12,771 bases of DNA from Prevotellaceae bacterium (GTDB lineage: Bacteria; Bacteroidota; Bacteroidia; Bacteroidales; Bacteroidaceae), in NCBI GenBank assembly GCA_003150315.1, contig QAML01000085.1:18242-31012 (forward strand), read 5' to 3'. Shown piece by piece: positions 1-7,839 of this stretch. The notes beneath the pieces were generated by a model. It did no database searches. It was given only the letters and a program-made list of their open reading frames with translations, and had not been told where the DNA came from. Made by a program: the position numbers and the translations under genes. Every line of letters begins with the position of its first letter. Position 1 is the stretch's first letter.

Positions 1-128
1 CGATCCTTTTTGCAGATTTTCCGCCTCCGGGCAAACGGATACTGAAAGTAAAGGCCGAGTTCTGCAGGGTTCCGAAAGAAGAAAAACGCAACCTCCCGCA
101 AGTAAAATACAAAGGGACTAAACTCTAA
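1..128 (+). CDS. 3' end of an upstream gene, unrecognised (partial)
   Basis: Frame 3 (codons from base 3) is open to a TAA at 126-128 and encodes about 41 C-terminal residues. The end is Lys-rich and finishes VKYKGTKL, like the short basic tails ending in Leu on the paralogs downstream, so this may be the last part of another copy. The stop lies 18 bases before the next ATG, which fits the tight spacing of the cluster. Frame 2 is also open to a TAA at 119-121 and cannot be fully excluded. Frame 3 is preferred for its tail. No function can be given from this stub. Confidence 0.5.
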   Translation, partial: ILFADFPPPGKRILKVKAEFCRVPKEEKRNLPQVKYKGTKL

Positions 129-146
129 CTGTAATACGATCACGCT

Positions 147-1535
147 ATGGCGAACCTTCAGGAAACGATAGATTTCTTTTTCGACAGCGATGCTCCGGGC
201 AGTATTATGCTGTGCCTGGATCCGTTACGTCATTACCGTCCCCGGTCTCAGAACTTCATTACGTTATATCAGGGAAGTGCTCCGGAGGAGTATTTCCGTC
301 ACCGTTTTATTCCCGACAATATACAGGCAGCCACCTTGTGCACTTATATTCCGGATGCCAGTTTGCTACGTTTCGACATTCCGGATCCGGGTGTGTTGCC
401 CAAGCCGACTCCGAACACCCTTTATACGACTTATGTCGACCGAGAACTCCTGCCTTATTTGATAGCTAACTGCAATGATGCTGCAGAAAGCATTCCACTT
501 CGGAAAACTACGTTTAAGGTTCAGCGAAAAGAGACGCCCCCTCTTAATGTGTATCGTGAATGGGAGGCTTACAGAATATTTGTCTCCGAGCAGCAATACC
601 GGGAACGGCTGTACCGATGCGACCCGGAGTTCCGGACTCCACTTATCGTGGCTCAGACCGAGCATGGCTATCTGTTCTTCAGCGACAACCCTCTGGGACA
701 GGAGGGGCTGCGGGAGTATGCCCGAAAGGTTGTCGATCATTATTTCGATCCGCATCCGGGTCTCTCTTTTTTGAACCTGTATGAATTCCCGTACATTACG
801 GCGGAACTCGTACCTCTGATCGATCTGAGCCGTTCTTTCGGAACGTTGTGGAGCCCGTATCGTTTCACTCCCGAGGTCTATACTCCGGAGCACAAGTTGC
901 CGCAAGGGTTCCGCGAGGAGCTAAAGCCGATTATTAGTTCGGAACTGGCTCCGCATGCAGACGATTTCATGCATCTGGCCAAATACCTGCATAACTGGCA
1001 CCGGACCCAAACCCCGATCTCGGCAGCGAATATGGATATCTACCGGCTGCTGGCGATCAAGGAGACCGGCTACATCAATATCCATAGCCAGCCTTTCTCG
1101 TTCGACGAGGCCTTCCGCCCATTGGCCGAGCAGTTGGAGCAGACTACGCAGGTCAAAAGCCCGGAACAGCTCGATATAAAGCGGCTCGAAGAGCTGATGA
1201 AACAGACCCGGCAGCTGGCCGATCACTTCCTCAAAGATGAATTCGATGTTCGGGGACACCGCACCTTGGAGAGGATGCTGGAAGATCCGCGTGAAAAAAT
1301 GGTGATCGGCCATATCGAATTACCCTCAAGCGCCAAAAGGGCCTTGCTCGGTAACTGCTCGCTCTACCTTCCCGCCGATCCGAAGCATGGTACTGTGGCG
1401 GCTTATGCCCAGCTTAGCGAAGACTGGTGCTCTATCGTTGTATCCCCCACGCCACAGAAAAACCATGTATGCACGGTATCGGTGCCCCAACCCGAGCCTC
1501 CGCATAAAAAGAATAATCATACACATCACTTATAG
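147..1535 (+). CDS. Tandem-array paralog 1, unknown function, with extended C-terminus
   Basis: This is a 462-residue protein with no signal peptide or membrane segment, so probably cytoplasmic. It belongs to the family repeated through base 9006. Family marks seen are an N-terminal FIPDN block (also in paralogs 4 and 8), an IPLR segment, the HGYLFFSD strand near residue 173, the block YARKVVDHYF at about 191-200 (YLQYLADNYF in siblings), an I.RLLAIKETGY block, and the helix RQLADHFLKDEFDV near 355-368. Beyond about residue 385 it carries roughly 75 extra residues absent from the siblings, ending Pro/Lys/His-rich (PHKKNNHTHHL). All four Trp codons are TGG and the stop is TAG. I do not recognise the family, and no catalytic motif is visible. 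Confidence 0.85.
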   Translation: MANLQETIDFFFDSDAPGSIMLCLDPLRHYRPRSQNFITLYQGSAPEEYFRHRFIPDNIQAATLCTYIPDASLLRFDIPDPGVLPKPTPNTLYTTYVDRELLPYLIANCNDAAESIPLRKTTFKVQRKETPPLNVYREWEAYRIFVSEQQYRERLYRCDPEFRTPLIVAQTEHGYLFFSDNPLGQEGLREYARKVVDHYFDPHPGLSFLNLYEFPYITAELVPLIDLSRSFGTLWSPYRFTPEVYTPEHKLPQGFREELKPIISSELAPHADDFMHLAKYLHNWHRTQTPISAANMDIYRLLAIKETGYINIHSQPFSFDEAFRPLAEQLEQTTQVKSPEQLDIKRLEELMKQTRQLADHFLKDEFDVRGHRTLERMLEDPREKMVIGHIELPSSAKRALLGNCSLYLPADPKHGTVAAYAQLSEDWCSIVVSPTPQKNHVCTVSVPQPEPPHKKNNHTHHL

Positions 1536-1544
1536 TTTTTGAGC

Positions 1545-1715
1545 ATGCCAGCGATATCAGCGAAAGACGACACTTCAGCTCTTATACCTCACCTCTGCGC
1601 CGTTATAGATCAAACTGGGGAGGCCCTTCATATCGTTTGCGGTTTCGACAATTCCGTTCAGATGGAGTATGCCTTTGCCCGGTTTGTCGACAACGAGATA
1701 AAATGTAAACTATAA
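1545..1715 (+). pseudogene. N-terminal fragment of an array paralog
   Basis: An ATG ten codon-less bases after paralog 1 opens a 56-codon frame ending in TAA at 1713-1715, 13 bases before paralog 2. Its middle (LCAVIDQTGEALHIVCG, then QMEYAFARFVDNEI) resembles the N-terminal strand-turn-strand plus helix of the siblings, for example LFATLDERGTPVRL and QAFEGYVRED in paralog 2, or IMLVTYDPFGIPAKV and FMDYLQAE in paralog 6. The rest of the family (central and C-terminal blocks) is missing, so it is probably the remnant of a deleted copy. A genuine stand-alone N-terminal module is the alternative. The similarity was judged by eye and no alignment score was computed. Confidence 0.55.
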
Positions 1716-1728
1716 AACCTTACCCACC

Positions 1729-2757
1729 ATGAACGATACCGCATTACAGCAAGATACCCAATCGGATATCCCATGCCACAAATCCCTGTTCGCCACGCTG
1801 GACGAGCGAGGGACTCCCGTCCGTCTGCGCCCCTGTATCGATTGGGGGCGCAAGCCGCAGATCGACCAAGCGTTCGAGGGTTATGTCCGAGAAGACGTGC
1901 ATATCAACAATATCAGGGCCGCCGTGCCCGATTACCGTCTTTGCCGGTACGATTTCGATGACGACGCTCCGCTGCACCGCTTCTGCTGGAGTGATCCCGA
2001 TGCGGACCTTTTTACCCGTTTTGTCGAGGAAAACGGAGGGAAGCTCACCGAGCAATATTCGCTGATTGCGGCAATGACCGTATTTCTCTGTTTTAGCGAT
2101 ACGCCCGATTATCCGGAGATGGATATCCTGCGCCGGGCATACGATCCCCGGCAGCCGGTGGCGGAACTACGCGAGCGGATCGAACAATGCGTACACACCC
2201 ATAGGGAGCAGTTACAGCAAAATCCCGTCCATCAGCGCGGTGTGATTGTCGATACTACACCTCGAGGCAGCATCGTCCTGGAACATACCGGTTACGGGAA
2301 CCGTTGCCACCGCGGGTACCTGCAATACTTGGCCGACCACTATTTCGATCCGCAGCATAAGGATATCAGCTCGCTGGAAACGAGGGTTATTCGGGGGTGC
2401 ACTCCCCAACTCCACGCACAGGGCGTCGAGTCGCGGCGGATGTTCAACCGGGGAGGCTTTTTCCTCATACCCGAACGGATCGCTTACAGGCAATGCGTGC
2501 TCGACGGAGAGCCTCCGGCGCAAGAGATGCACCGCTTGCCTTTGGGTCATAATTCAAAGGATTTCGGGAACTTTATCGATCGCTACAACCTGAGTATCTC
2601 GGACCGGAACATTGATATATGCGCCTTGCTCAGTATTGTCGAGAGTGGCTCTGCCCGTTCGGTCCGTAATCATGCGGCCCATATGCTTAAGGAGAGTTTC
2701 GGGGTGGAGATCAGCATGCCTGAATCTAAAAAACAACATAAGCCGTCGCTACATTAA
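1729..2757 (+). CDS. Tandem-array paralog 2, unknown function
   Basis: A 342-residue member of the array family, cytoplasmic by appearance. The N-terminal part has LFATLDERGTPVRL, then the DYRLCRYDFDDDAPL segment shared with paralog 6 (RVCRYDIGNDVPG). The central strand is near residues 178-186, followed by YLQYLADHYFDP at about 197-208, then DFGNFIDRYNLSISDRN and ICALLSIVESG. It is shorter than its siblings because the charged linker before the C-terminal helix is almost gone: VESG runs nearly straight into HAAHMLKESFGVEI. The tail ESKKQHKPSLH is basic. The stop is TAA, 8 bases before the next ATG. No function recognised. Confidence 0.85.
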   Translation: MNDTALQQDTQSDIPCHKSLFATLDERGTPVRLRPCIDWGRKPQIDQAFEGYVREDVHINNIRAAVPDYRLCRYDFDDDAPLHRFCWSDPDADLFTRFVEENGGKLTEQYSLIAAMTVFLCFSDTPDYPEMDILRRAYDPRQPVAELRERIEQCVHTHREQLQQNPVHQRGVIVDTTPRGSIVLEHTGYGNRCHRGYLQYLADHYFDPQHKDISSLETRVIRGCTPQLHAQGVESRRMFNRGGFFLIPERIAYRQCVLDGEPPAQEMHRLPLGHNSKDFGNFIDRYNLSISDRNIDICALLSIVESGSARSVRNHAAHMLKESFGVEISMPESKKQHKPSLH

Positions 2758-2765
2758 CTTCGATC

Positions 2766-3905
2766 ATGGAATCTGATAATCAAACACACAGGGCCGGCAG
2801 CCTCTTCGTGCTGCATGACGAACTGGACTATCCGCTGCACTGCGAAGTGAGTCCTCTTCCAGCCGAACGGATCAATATGCCCTTTATGGCTTTTATCCGT
2901 GGGGTTTATGAGGTGAACCGTAGCGGATGGTATGTGCCTCACGGTAAAATTTGCTGTTACGATATGACCGGAGAGCGGTTGTCGGTGGCTACGGCCCGGG
3001 CATTATGTACCGACAGCGATACCTTGGCGGATTTTCTCCTGCAGCAGGCCCCGGCGAAAGTGCACGATTTGCCGTACCGGATCGTTCATTGCATCAGCGG
3101 TTGGTCGGGCAGGTCCACGCTCCGTGAGTTATGCGATGCTTCTGAGGGTATACATCCGCGACAGAAAGTCATCGACACATGACTCTCCGACCGTCAAAAA
3201 CTGGAACAGAACACGCTCACCCGTCCTTCGATGCAGGCTTTGTCCACTCGGCGCGGCGTTTTGTTATTCGACGGGTCGGGCTTCGGACAGATGTATATGA
3301 AGGAATATCTGCAATACGTTGCCGACAATTACTTCAAACCCTACGGACGAACACTCGGATACCTGAAGCACTATGGTCTTCGGAGCGACGACACGCTTCG
3401 GCAATTGGCCTGCCGGCAGCACCGGATGTTCTCAGTGCTGGACGGTGTCTTCCTCCGGTGGAAAGAGGCGTACTTCGATCCTGAAATTCTGCGTGGACAC
3501 CGGTTGCTGGAAAGCCAATCGCTGGGGATCGATTCCCATAGCTTCCGCACGTTTGTCGAGCAATACGGTCTACACCTTTCTCATCCGAACCGCAATATCT
3601 TGCGGCTGCTGGAAATCCGAGAAGGGGGTTACTTTGCCGGCTTTGCCGACCAGAGGGAATATCCTGCCTCGCTGCGTTCCGGTTTTTCCGAGATAGACTC
3701 CGCCTTGCACCGACAGATAGCGCACGGGGTGTCTCAGTACGGCAGCATCAACCGCTCTCAGCTTGACACTCAGGCACGTAAGGAAGCGGAGAGGCTGCTT
3801 CGGGATCGCTACGATATCGTTCCCGATTCCGGCGATCCGCGCAGGATGGTATGCAGGCAATCTGCCGCCCAAAAACCGACGAATAAAAACCGAATACAAA
3901 GATAA
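2766..3905 (+). CDS. Tandem-array paralog 3, read through one in-frame TGA (Trp)
   Basis: The ATG at 2766 opens a frame that meets TGA at 3180-3182 (codon 139) and then continues in the same frame to a TAA at 3903-3905. Read as one protein with Trp139 it is 379 residues, the size of its siblings (383-388), and carries every family block. Before the TGA are the N-terminal half and LPYRIVHCISGW. After it are RRGVLLFDGSGFGQ near 162, YLQYVADNYFKP at about 181-192, FVEQYGLHLSHPNRN, ILRLLEIREGGYF and the helix EAERLLRDRYDIV near 340-352. Under the standard code it would be split into a 138-residue and a roughly 224-residue piece, neither matching a sibling. The frame is kept exactly and there is no other lesion. 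Function unknown. Confidence 0.8.
3180..3182 (+). other. In-frame TGA, proposed Trp codon 139 of paralog 3
   Basis: The context is GTC ATC GAC ACA TGA CTC TCC GAC, giving VIDT-W-LSDRQK. It lies in a helical, variable stretch before the conserved central strand, where siblings have hydrophobic residues (for example IEQCV in paralog 2 and LDQCM in paralog 6). The family does not require Trp here, so this site supports readthrough by frame continuity rather than by residue conservation. Confidence 0.7.
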
Positions 3906-3909
3906 CCAT

Positions 3910-5064
3910 ATGAAACAACCCAATCATGCTTTTGCCGACGCAGCCGACACGCTGCTGGTTATGGAGGCTCCCGGCGGAGAGATCGAGAGCTTCGATATTC
4001 TTAGTCTTCAAGGTAGGACTTCCGAGGAAGCCGATAAACTGCTTTCACGGAGCCTGAACCGCTTCTGTGCGATCGCCGATCAAGACGAGGACGATTTCGT
4101 ACCCGACAACCGCCTGAAGGTGTACGACTGCGGTGCGGATGCCCATCTTGAGAATCACTTCTGGCGGTTCACCACGGACCCGGACGCGATAGGCAACTAT
4201 ATCGACGCCCGTAACCTGACTCCATACATGGACGTTCCTTTGCGTACGGCACATTATGTTTATTTGGGCTGTCACGGGATTCGTAACCTCGAGGCATTAC
4301 AAATATCCCCCAATACCGTCCTTGCGGCTATGGAAGTCAGTCTTGATGAGCATCTTGAAAGCGGGCGTATGCTCGACCGCCACCGGCCCGGCGTACATCT
4401 TGTCACGGGCATAGAAACCGACCGGGGAAAGCTCTATTTCAGCCATGACGGCATCGGCAAGGCGTGCTTGCAGAACTACCTGCAGGATATCGCCGACCGC
4501 TATTTCGACACTTCGAACCGCGGCCTGAGCGATCTGCGTCACAGTTGCACCGAGGCCAACCTCGCCACACTGGAACTCGCCCGGCAGACCAAGGGGATGT
4601 TCTGCCTGCACAATCAGCTGCCTATTATCCGTAAGTTCGTTTATCAGGATCCAAGAGCCGACGAGTATATGCAGGGACTGCGGCGCTCGCTGCCCATGGG
4701 AGCCAATGCGCAGGACTTCCTGCGCTTTATCGAAACATTCTCGCTGAATGTCTCGGAGAAGAACCGGACGATCTGCACCCTGTTGAATATTTATGACAAA
4801 GGTATAGACCATAACACAGAGGTTCCGACCGCGCATCGTAAGGACTTTAAGGATCTTTTCAAGCAAATGGAGCATATCCCTACAGGCACGGCAGAAGGCG
4901 ATGAGCAGCGAGGATCTATCAAGAGGGAATCCTCGGCTCTGGCCGGTCGCCTGCTGCGGGAAAAATACGGCATCGCCGTCCACAATCCCGACCATCCGCG
5001 CCTCAATCGCCGGGTCGATCCCGGAGGAATAAAACTGAAAAACAGTCGAAAAATCCGCCTTTAA
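3910..5064 (+). CDS. Tandem-array paralog 4, unknown function
   Basis: A 384-residue family member. The frame is open further upstream to 3763, but that part overlaps paralog 3. The ATG at 3910, four bases after the preceding TAA, gives a sibling-like N-terminus. Blocks seen are FVPDN (shared with paralogs 1 and 8), VPLRTAHYVYLG, ETDRGKLYFSHDGIG, YLQDIADRYFDT at about 190-201, DFLRFIETFSLNVSEKNR, ICTLLNIYDKG, and the C-terminal helix ALAGRLLREKYGIAV near 343-357. The basic tail ends KNSRKIRL. One Trp codon, TGG. The stop is TAA and the next gene starts 11 bases on. No function recognised. Confidence 0.87.
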   Translation: MKQPNHAFADAADTLLVMEAPGGEIESFDILSLQGRTSEEADKLLSRSLNRFCAIADQDEDDFVPDNRLKVYDCGADAHLENHFWRFTTDPDAIGNYIDARNLTPYMDVPLRTAHYVYLGCHGIRNLEALQISPNTVLAAMEVSLDEHLESGRMLDRHRPGVHLVTGIETDRGKLYFSHDGIGKACLQNYLQDIADRYFDTSNRGLSDLRHSCTEANLATLELARQTKGMFCLHNQLPIIRKFVYQDPRADEYMQGLRRSLPMGANAQDFLRFIETFSLNVSEKNRTICTLLNIYDKGIDHNTEVPTAHRKDFKDLFKQMEHIPTGTAEGDEQRGSIKRESSALAGRLLREKYGIAVHNPDHPRLNRRVDPGGIKLKNSRKIRL

Positions 5065-5075
5065 CTCGGTTATTT

Positions 5076-6227
5076 ATGCCAACACAGGATTATCATCAGT
5101 TGACTACGTGCTTTTACGTGGTCGAGGACGGCCCGGACGATTTGGCCCGGCCGCTGCACGTCACCCTCGATATCGCACCGACTACGGCCGGCTGGCTGCG
5201 CGAGCGAACGTTCGCCGAGTACCTGCGCCGCGTACACGAAACGGCTCAAAAGGGCGATTACATTCCGGCCGATTACGATATCGTCCGTTATAAAGTTCCC
5301 AATCCGGAGCGCCTGCCCGATATTCGTGCGGTCAATAACCTGAGAGGGGACTCTTTTACGGATGAGATTCGTATGGCCGGCGGTGACGCTACCCATATCA
5401 TCAACCTGCGGGCGTTGGAGTATCTGTTCGATAACCATGAAGAACCGTATTTGGAGCAGTATATCGCTACGGGGATCATCGGACGTCTCTGCGACGACCA
5501 GCATACGCGCGAGATGCTGAAGTACCAGCGCGTTATCGATCATCAGGAACACAAGGCGCTCAGCGCCATCGAAACCGCAAAGGGCGTTCTGCTTTTCAGC
5601 CGGGACGGTTGGGGAAAGGAGTGCAGGCAGGCCTATCTGCAATACCTGGCTGATAACTACTTCACCCCGCAGGGCAGGGAGTTCGGTTATGTGCGCGAAT
5701 ACCTGATCGAGCATCCGACCGAGGAGCTTAGGGCCTCCTACCGGATGCAGCCCCATGCTTTCTCCTTGTACGATTATGCTTTTATGCCCCATAAAGCGCA
5801 ATACCAGGACAGGAGTTTGTTCGAGGATCAGATGGCCTTACGTTCGCATCCTGTTCAGCAGGACTACGATACCTTTCACAGTTTCGTTAATATGTTCCGC
5901 CTGACGACCAATGTCCACAACGTGCAGGTGATGCGGTTGCTCTACATGCGGGCGTTGGGTAATATACCTCAGAGGCACGAGAACCGGCGCATACCGCTGC
6001 TTTCGCAACCGGATTTTCAGCCCTTGCTCGACCGGCTCGACGCACTATCGAAAGATTCTCGTGCCTCCCGGCAGGATATCTATGCCGTGCAGCGCCAGAT
6101 CAGGGACCGGGCCGCCGAGATCCTCGAGAAGCACTACCATCTGCCGCCCTCCCAAGTGTATAATCTACGCAAAGAACAGCGGAAAGAGTCGCTCAAGCGT
6201 AAACCCTTTTCGAAAATCCACCTTTAA
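5076..6227 (+). CDS. Tandem-array paralog 5, unknown function
   Basis: A 383-residue family member without signal peptide or membrane segments. The N-terminal CFYVVEDG strand is followed by FAEYLRRVHE and the DYDIVRYKVPN segment (the CRYD block of siblings). The central part has ETAKGVLLFSRDGWGKE, then YLQYLADNYFTPQ at about 187-199, the best single example of the family block. Downstream are FHSFVNMFRLTTNVHN, MRLLYMRALGN and the helix RAAEILEKHYHLPPS. The very basic tail ends KRKPFSKIHL. Both Trp codons are TGG. The TAA stop is 11 bases before paralog 6, so co-transcription is likely. Function unknown. Confidence 0.88.
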   Translation: MPTQDYHQLTTCFYVVEDGPDDLARPLHVTLDIAPTTAGWLRERTFAEYLRRVHETAQKGDYIPADYDIVRYKVPNPERLPDIRAVNNLRGDSFTDEIRMAGGDATHIINLRALEYLFDNHEEPYLEQYIATGIIGRLCDDQHTREMLKYQRVIDHQEHKALSAIETAKGVLLFSRDGWGKECRQAYLQYLADNYFTPQGREFGYVREYLIEHPTEELRASYRMQPHAFSLYDYAFMPHKAQYQDRSLFEDQMALRSHPVQQDYDTFHSFVNMFRLTTNVHNVQVMRLLYMRALGNIPQRHENRRIPLLSQPDFQPLLDRLDALSKDSRASRQDIYAVQRQIRDRAAEILEKHYHLPPSQVYNLRKEQRKESLKRKPFSKIHL

Positions 6228-6238
6228 CAGCCCATTCA

Positions 6239-7396
6239 ATGAACGACAAGAACATACGGAATATCATGCTGGTAACCTACGATCCATTCGGCATTCCTGC
6301 GAAAGTGAAATGCGAATCCGAAATCACGGACAGCGCCGGGGCCGACCGCATATTTATGGATTATTTGCAGGCGGAACGGGATGCAGTTCTCTCATCCGGG
6401 ACCTTCCCCGACCTGCGCGTATGCCGGTATGACATCGGGAATGACGTTCCCGGGCCGGATGCCCTGCACGATCCGCAGAGGTTACGGGAGTTTATCCGGG
6501 AGAGATGCCCGCAGCCCTCCTGTGACTTTTCCCTGCGCAGGTTCGATGCCCTGCAGTATGTCCTTAAGGATATTGAGGAGACGAAGGATTTGCAGATTCT
6601 AAAGAAATATATGAACCCGAATATAAAGCTCCGGGATGAGATCCGGGAGGGACTGGACCAATGCATGGAATACCTGCAGAATGACAGCGCCGCGAACCTG
6701 CTGCAGGTTGTCGAAACCGCACATGGAGCGCTACTGTTGCCCTATGACGATTACCCGAACCGGTTACGGTCGTTTTTGCAATATGTTGCCAACCATTATT
6801 TCACGCCAACGGCCCGGCAAATCGGCCACATCCGGATGTACGAAATGGCGGTCCCGCATCAAGACCGGCAGGAAATCCTCTCCCGTGCCGGATATATGTT
6901 CGCTCCGGACAACGGACAGTTCCTGCCGGAGAAGGTTCGGTGGCATCCTGTGGATAAACTGCTACAAAGCAACGGGATGCGGGGAAGACAAGGAGTTTAT
7001 ACCCTGCGTCCGACTTACCATGATTTTCACTATTTCATCGAGGACAACGGCTTACAGGTTTCGCCGCGGAACAATGAACTTTTTACCTTGATCTTTATCG
7101 CTGAGTACGGTTGTCCGCAGAATTTCCAACAGGATCCGGTCTACGCGGACCATCCTGACCGGAGGACTTTTGCTCGTTTGGACCGAGAGTTGGAAGAGGT
7201 CAAAAGACAAGCACCCGGCGACGAAGAACGTTTTTACCGCATTCAAAACCGGCAGCAGCTTTTGGCCCGCGATATCCTGCGCGACAAGTACGGCATCACG
7301 ATTCCCGAACCGCAGCTGACCGGAACTTCCGTACGACAGGAATCTTCGCAAGAAAAAAAGCGGTTTGAGAAACGCAAGACATTACGCATTCAATAA
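6239..7396 (+). CDS. Tandem-array paralog 6, unknown function
   Basis: A 385-residue family member. The N-terminus has IMLVTYDPFGIPAKV, then IFMDYLQAERDA and RVCRYDIGNDVPG. The centre has VETAHGALLLPYDD and FLQYVANHYFTP at about 179-190. These are followed by DFHYFIEDNGLQVSPRNN, LFTLIFIAEYG, a long charged helix, and LLARDILRDKYGITI. The tail KKRFEKRKTLRIQ is strongly basic. The TAA stop is 11 bases before the next start. No enzyme motif or DNA-binding fold is obvious. The charged helix and basic tail could suit protein or nucleic-acid contact, which is inference only. Confidence 0.87.
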   Translation: MNDKNIRNIMLVTYDPFGIPAKVKCESEITDSAGADRIFMDYLQAERDAVLSSGTFPDLRVCRYDIGNDVPGPDALHDPQRLREFIRERCPQPSCDFSLRRFDALQYVLKDIEETKDLQILKKYMNPNIKLRDEIREGLDQCMEYLQNDSAANLLQVVETAHGALLLPYDDYPNRLRSFLQYVANHYFTPTARQIGHIRMYEMAVPHQDRQEILSRAGYMFAPDNGQFLPEKVRWHPVDKLLQSNGMRGRQGVYTLRPTYHDFHYFIEDNGLQVSPRNNELFTLIFIAEYGCPQNFQQDPVYADHPDRRTFARLDRELEEVKRQAPGDEERFYRIQNRQQLLARDILRDKYGITIPEPQLTGTSVRQESSQEKKRFEKRKTLRIQ

Positions 7397-7407
7397 TCCT
7401 ATCAGCA

Positions 7408-7827
7408 ATGAAAGAAGAAAGAACCCCCGGCATGATCGATTCGGATAACCTACGTCTGGCGATGGAAACCGGCACGCTGCCTCCGTCCGGGGAGCTGGAA
7501 CGTTATTTTCTGCCGCAGACTGCCCGTCAGATGCTGCCGCTTGCACAGCGGTTGGAGAGTGCGATCCGGCGGATGCAACATCCTTCGCGCTCTGTGACCC
7601 GGTATCTCGATCCCTTTGCAGCCAAGTGGTTCGAAAAGCGGGAGCGTAACGCAGCCCAGACCGATGTCGTCAGTATTCGCCACCGGATCCAGATGCAGGC
7701 GCACCGGCTGCTGCAAACCGAATATAGTATCACGCTTGCTCGTCCCTACAGGCTGCCCGAGCATCAGGAGGATATGCGGCAACGGCAGGGCTCCCGGCAA
7801 TGGGGCGACAAATCCCGCCGGCTTTAA
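7408..7827 (+). CDS. Short array member: C-terminal module only
   Basis: A 139-residue protein with its own ATG 11 bases after paralog 6 and a TAA stop. It lacks the N-terminal and YLQYLADNYF blocks but keeps a charged linker like that of the long siblings (LAQRLESAIRRMQ; compare FARLDRELEEVKRQ in paralog 6) and the C-terminal helix IQMQAHRLLQTEYSITL. It ends in the basic tail GDKSRRL. Either it is a truncated copy that kept an open frame, or a stand-alone module that assembles with the longer proteins. The frame is clean with two TGG codons, which favours a living gene. Function unknown. Confidence 0.75.
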   Translation: MKEERTPGMIDSDNLRLAMETGTLPPSGELERYFLPQTARQMLPLAQRLESAIRRMQHPSRSVTRYLDPFAAKWFEKRERNAAQTDVVSIRHRIQMQAHRLLQTEYSITLARPYRLPEHQEDMRQRQGSRQWGDKSRRL

Positions 7828-7839
7828 TTATTAGGAATT

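Noticed and set aside
3180..3182. TGA as a selenocysteine or glycine codon
   Set aside because: The two topB sites and the fimbrillin site call for Trp. No SECIS-like hairpin was noticed just after the codons, and Gly (as in some candidate phyla) does not suit the W-R-A-V and VAW-GHL contexts.
4297..4995. 232-codon - strand frame opposite paralog 4
   Set aside because: Antisense shadow. The + strand carries all the conserved family blocks, and similar antisense frames appear opposite other genes here.
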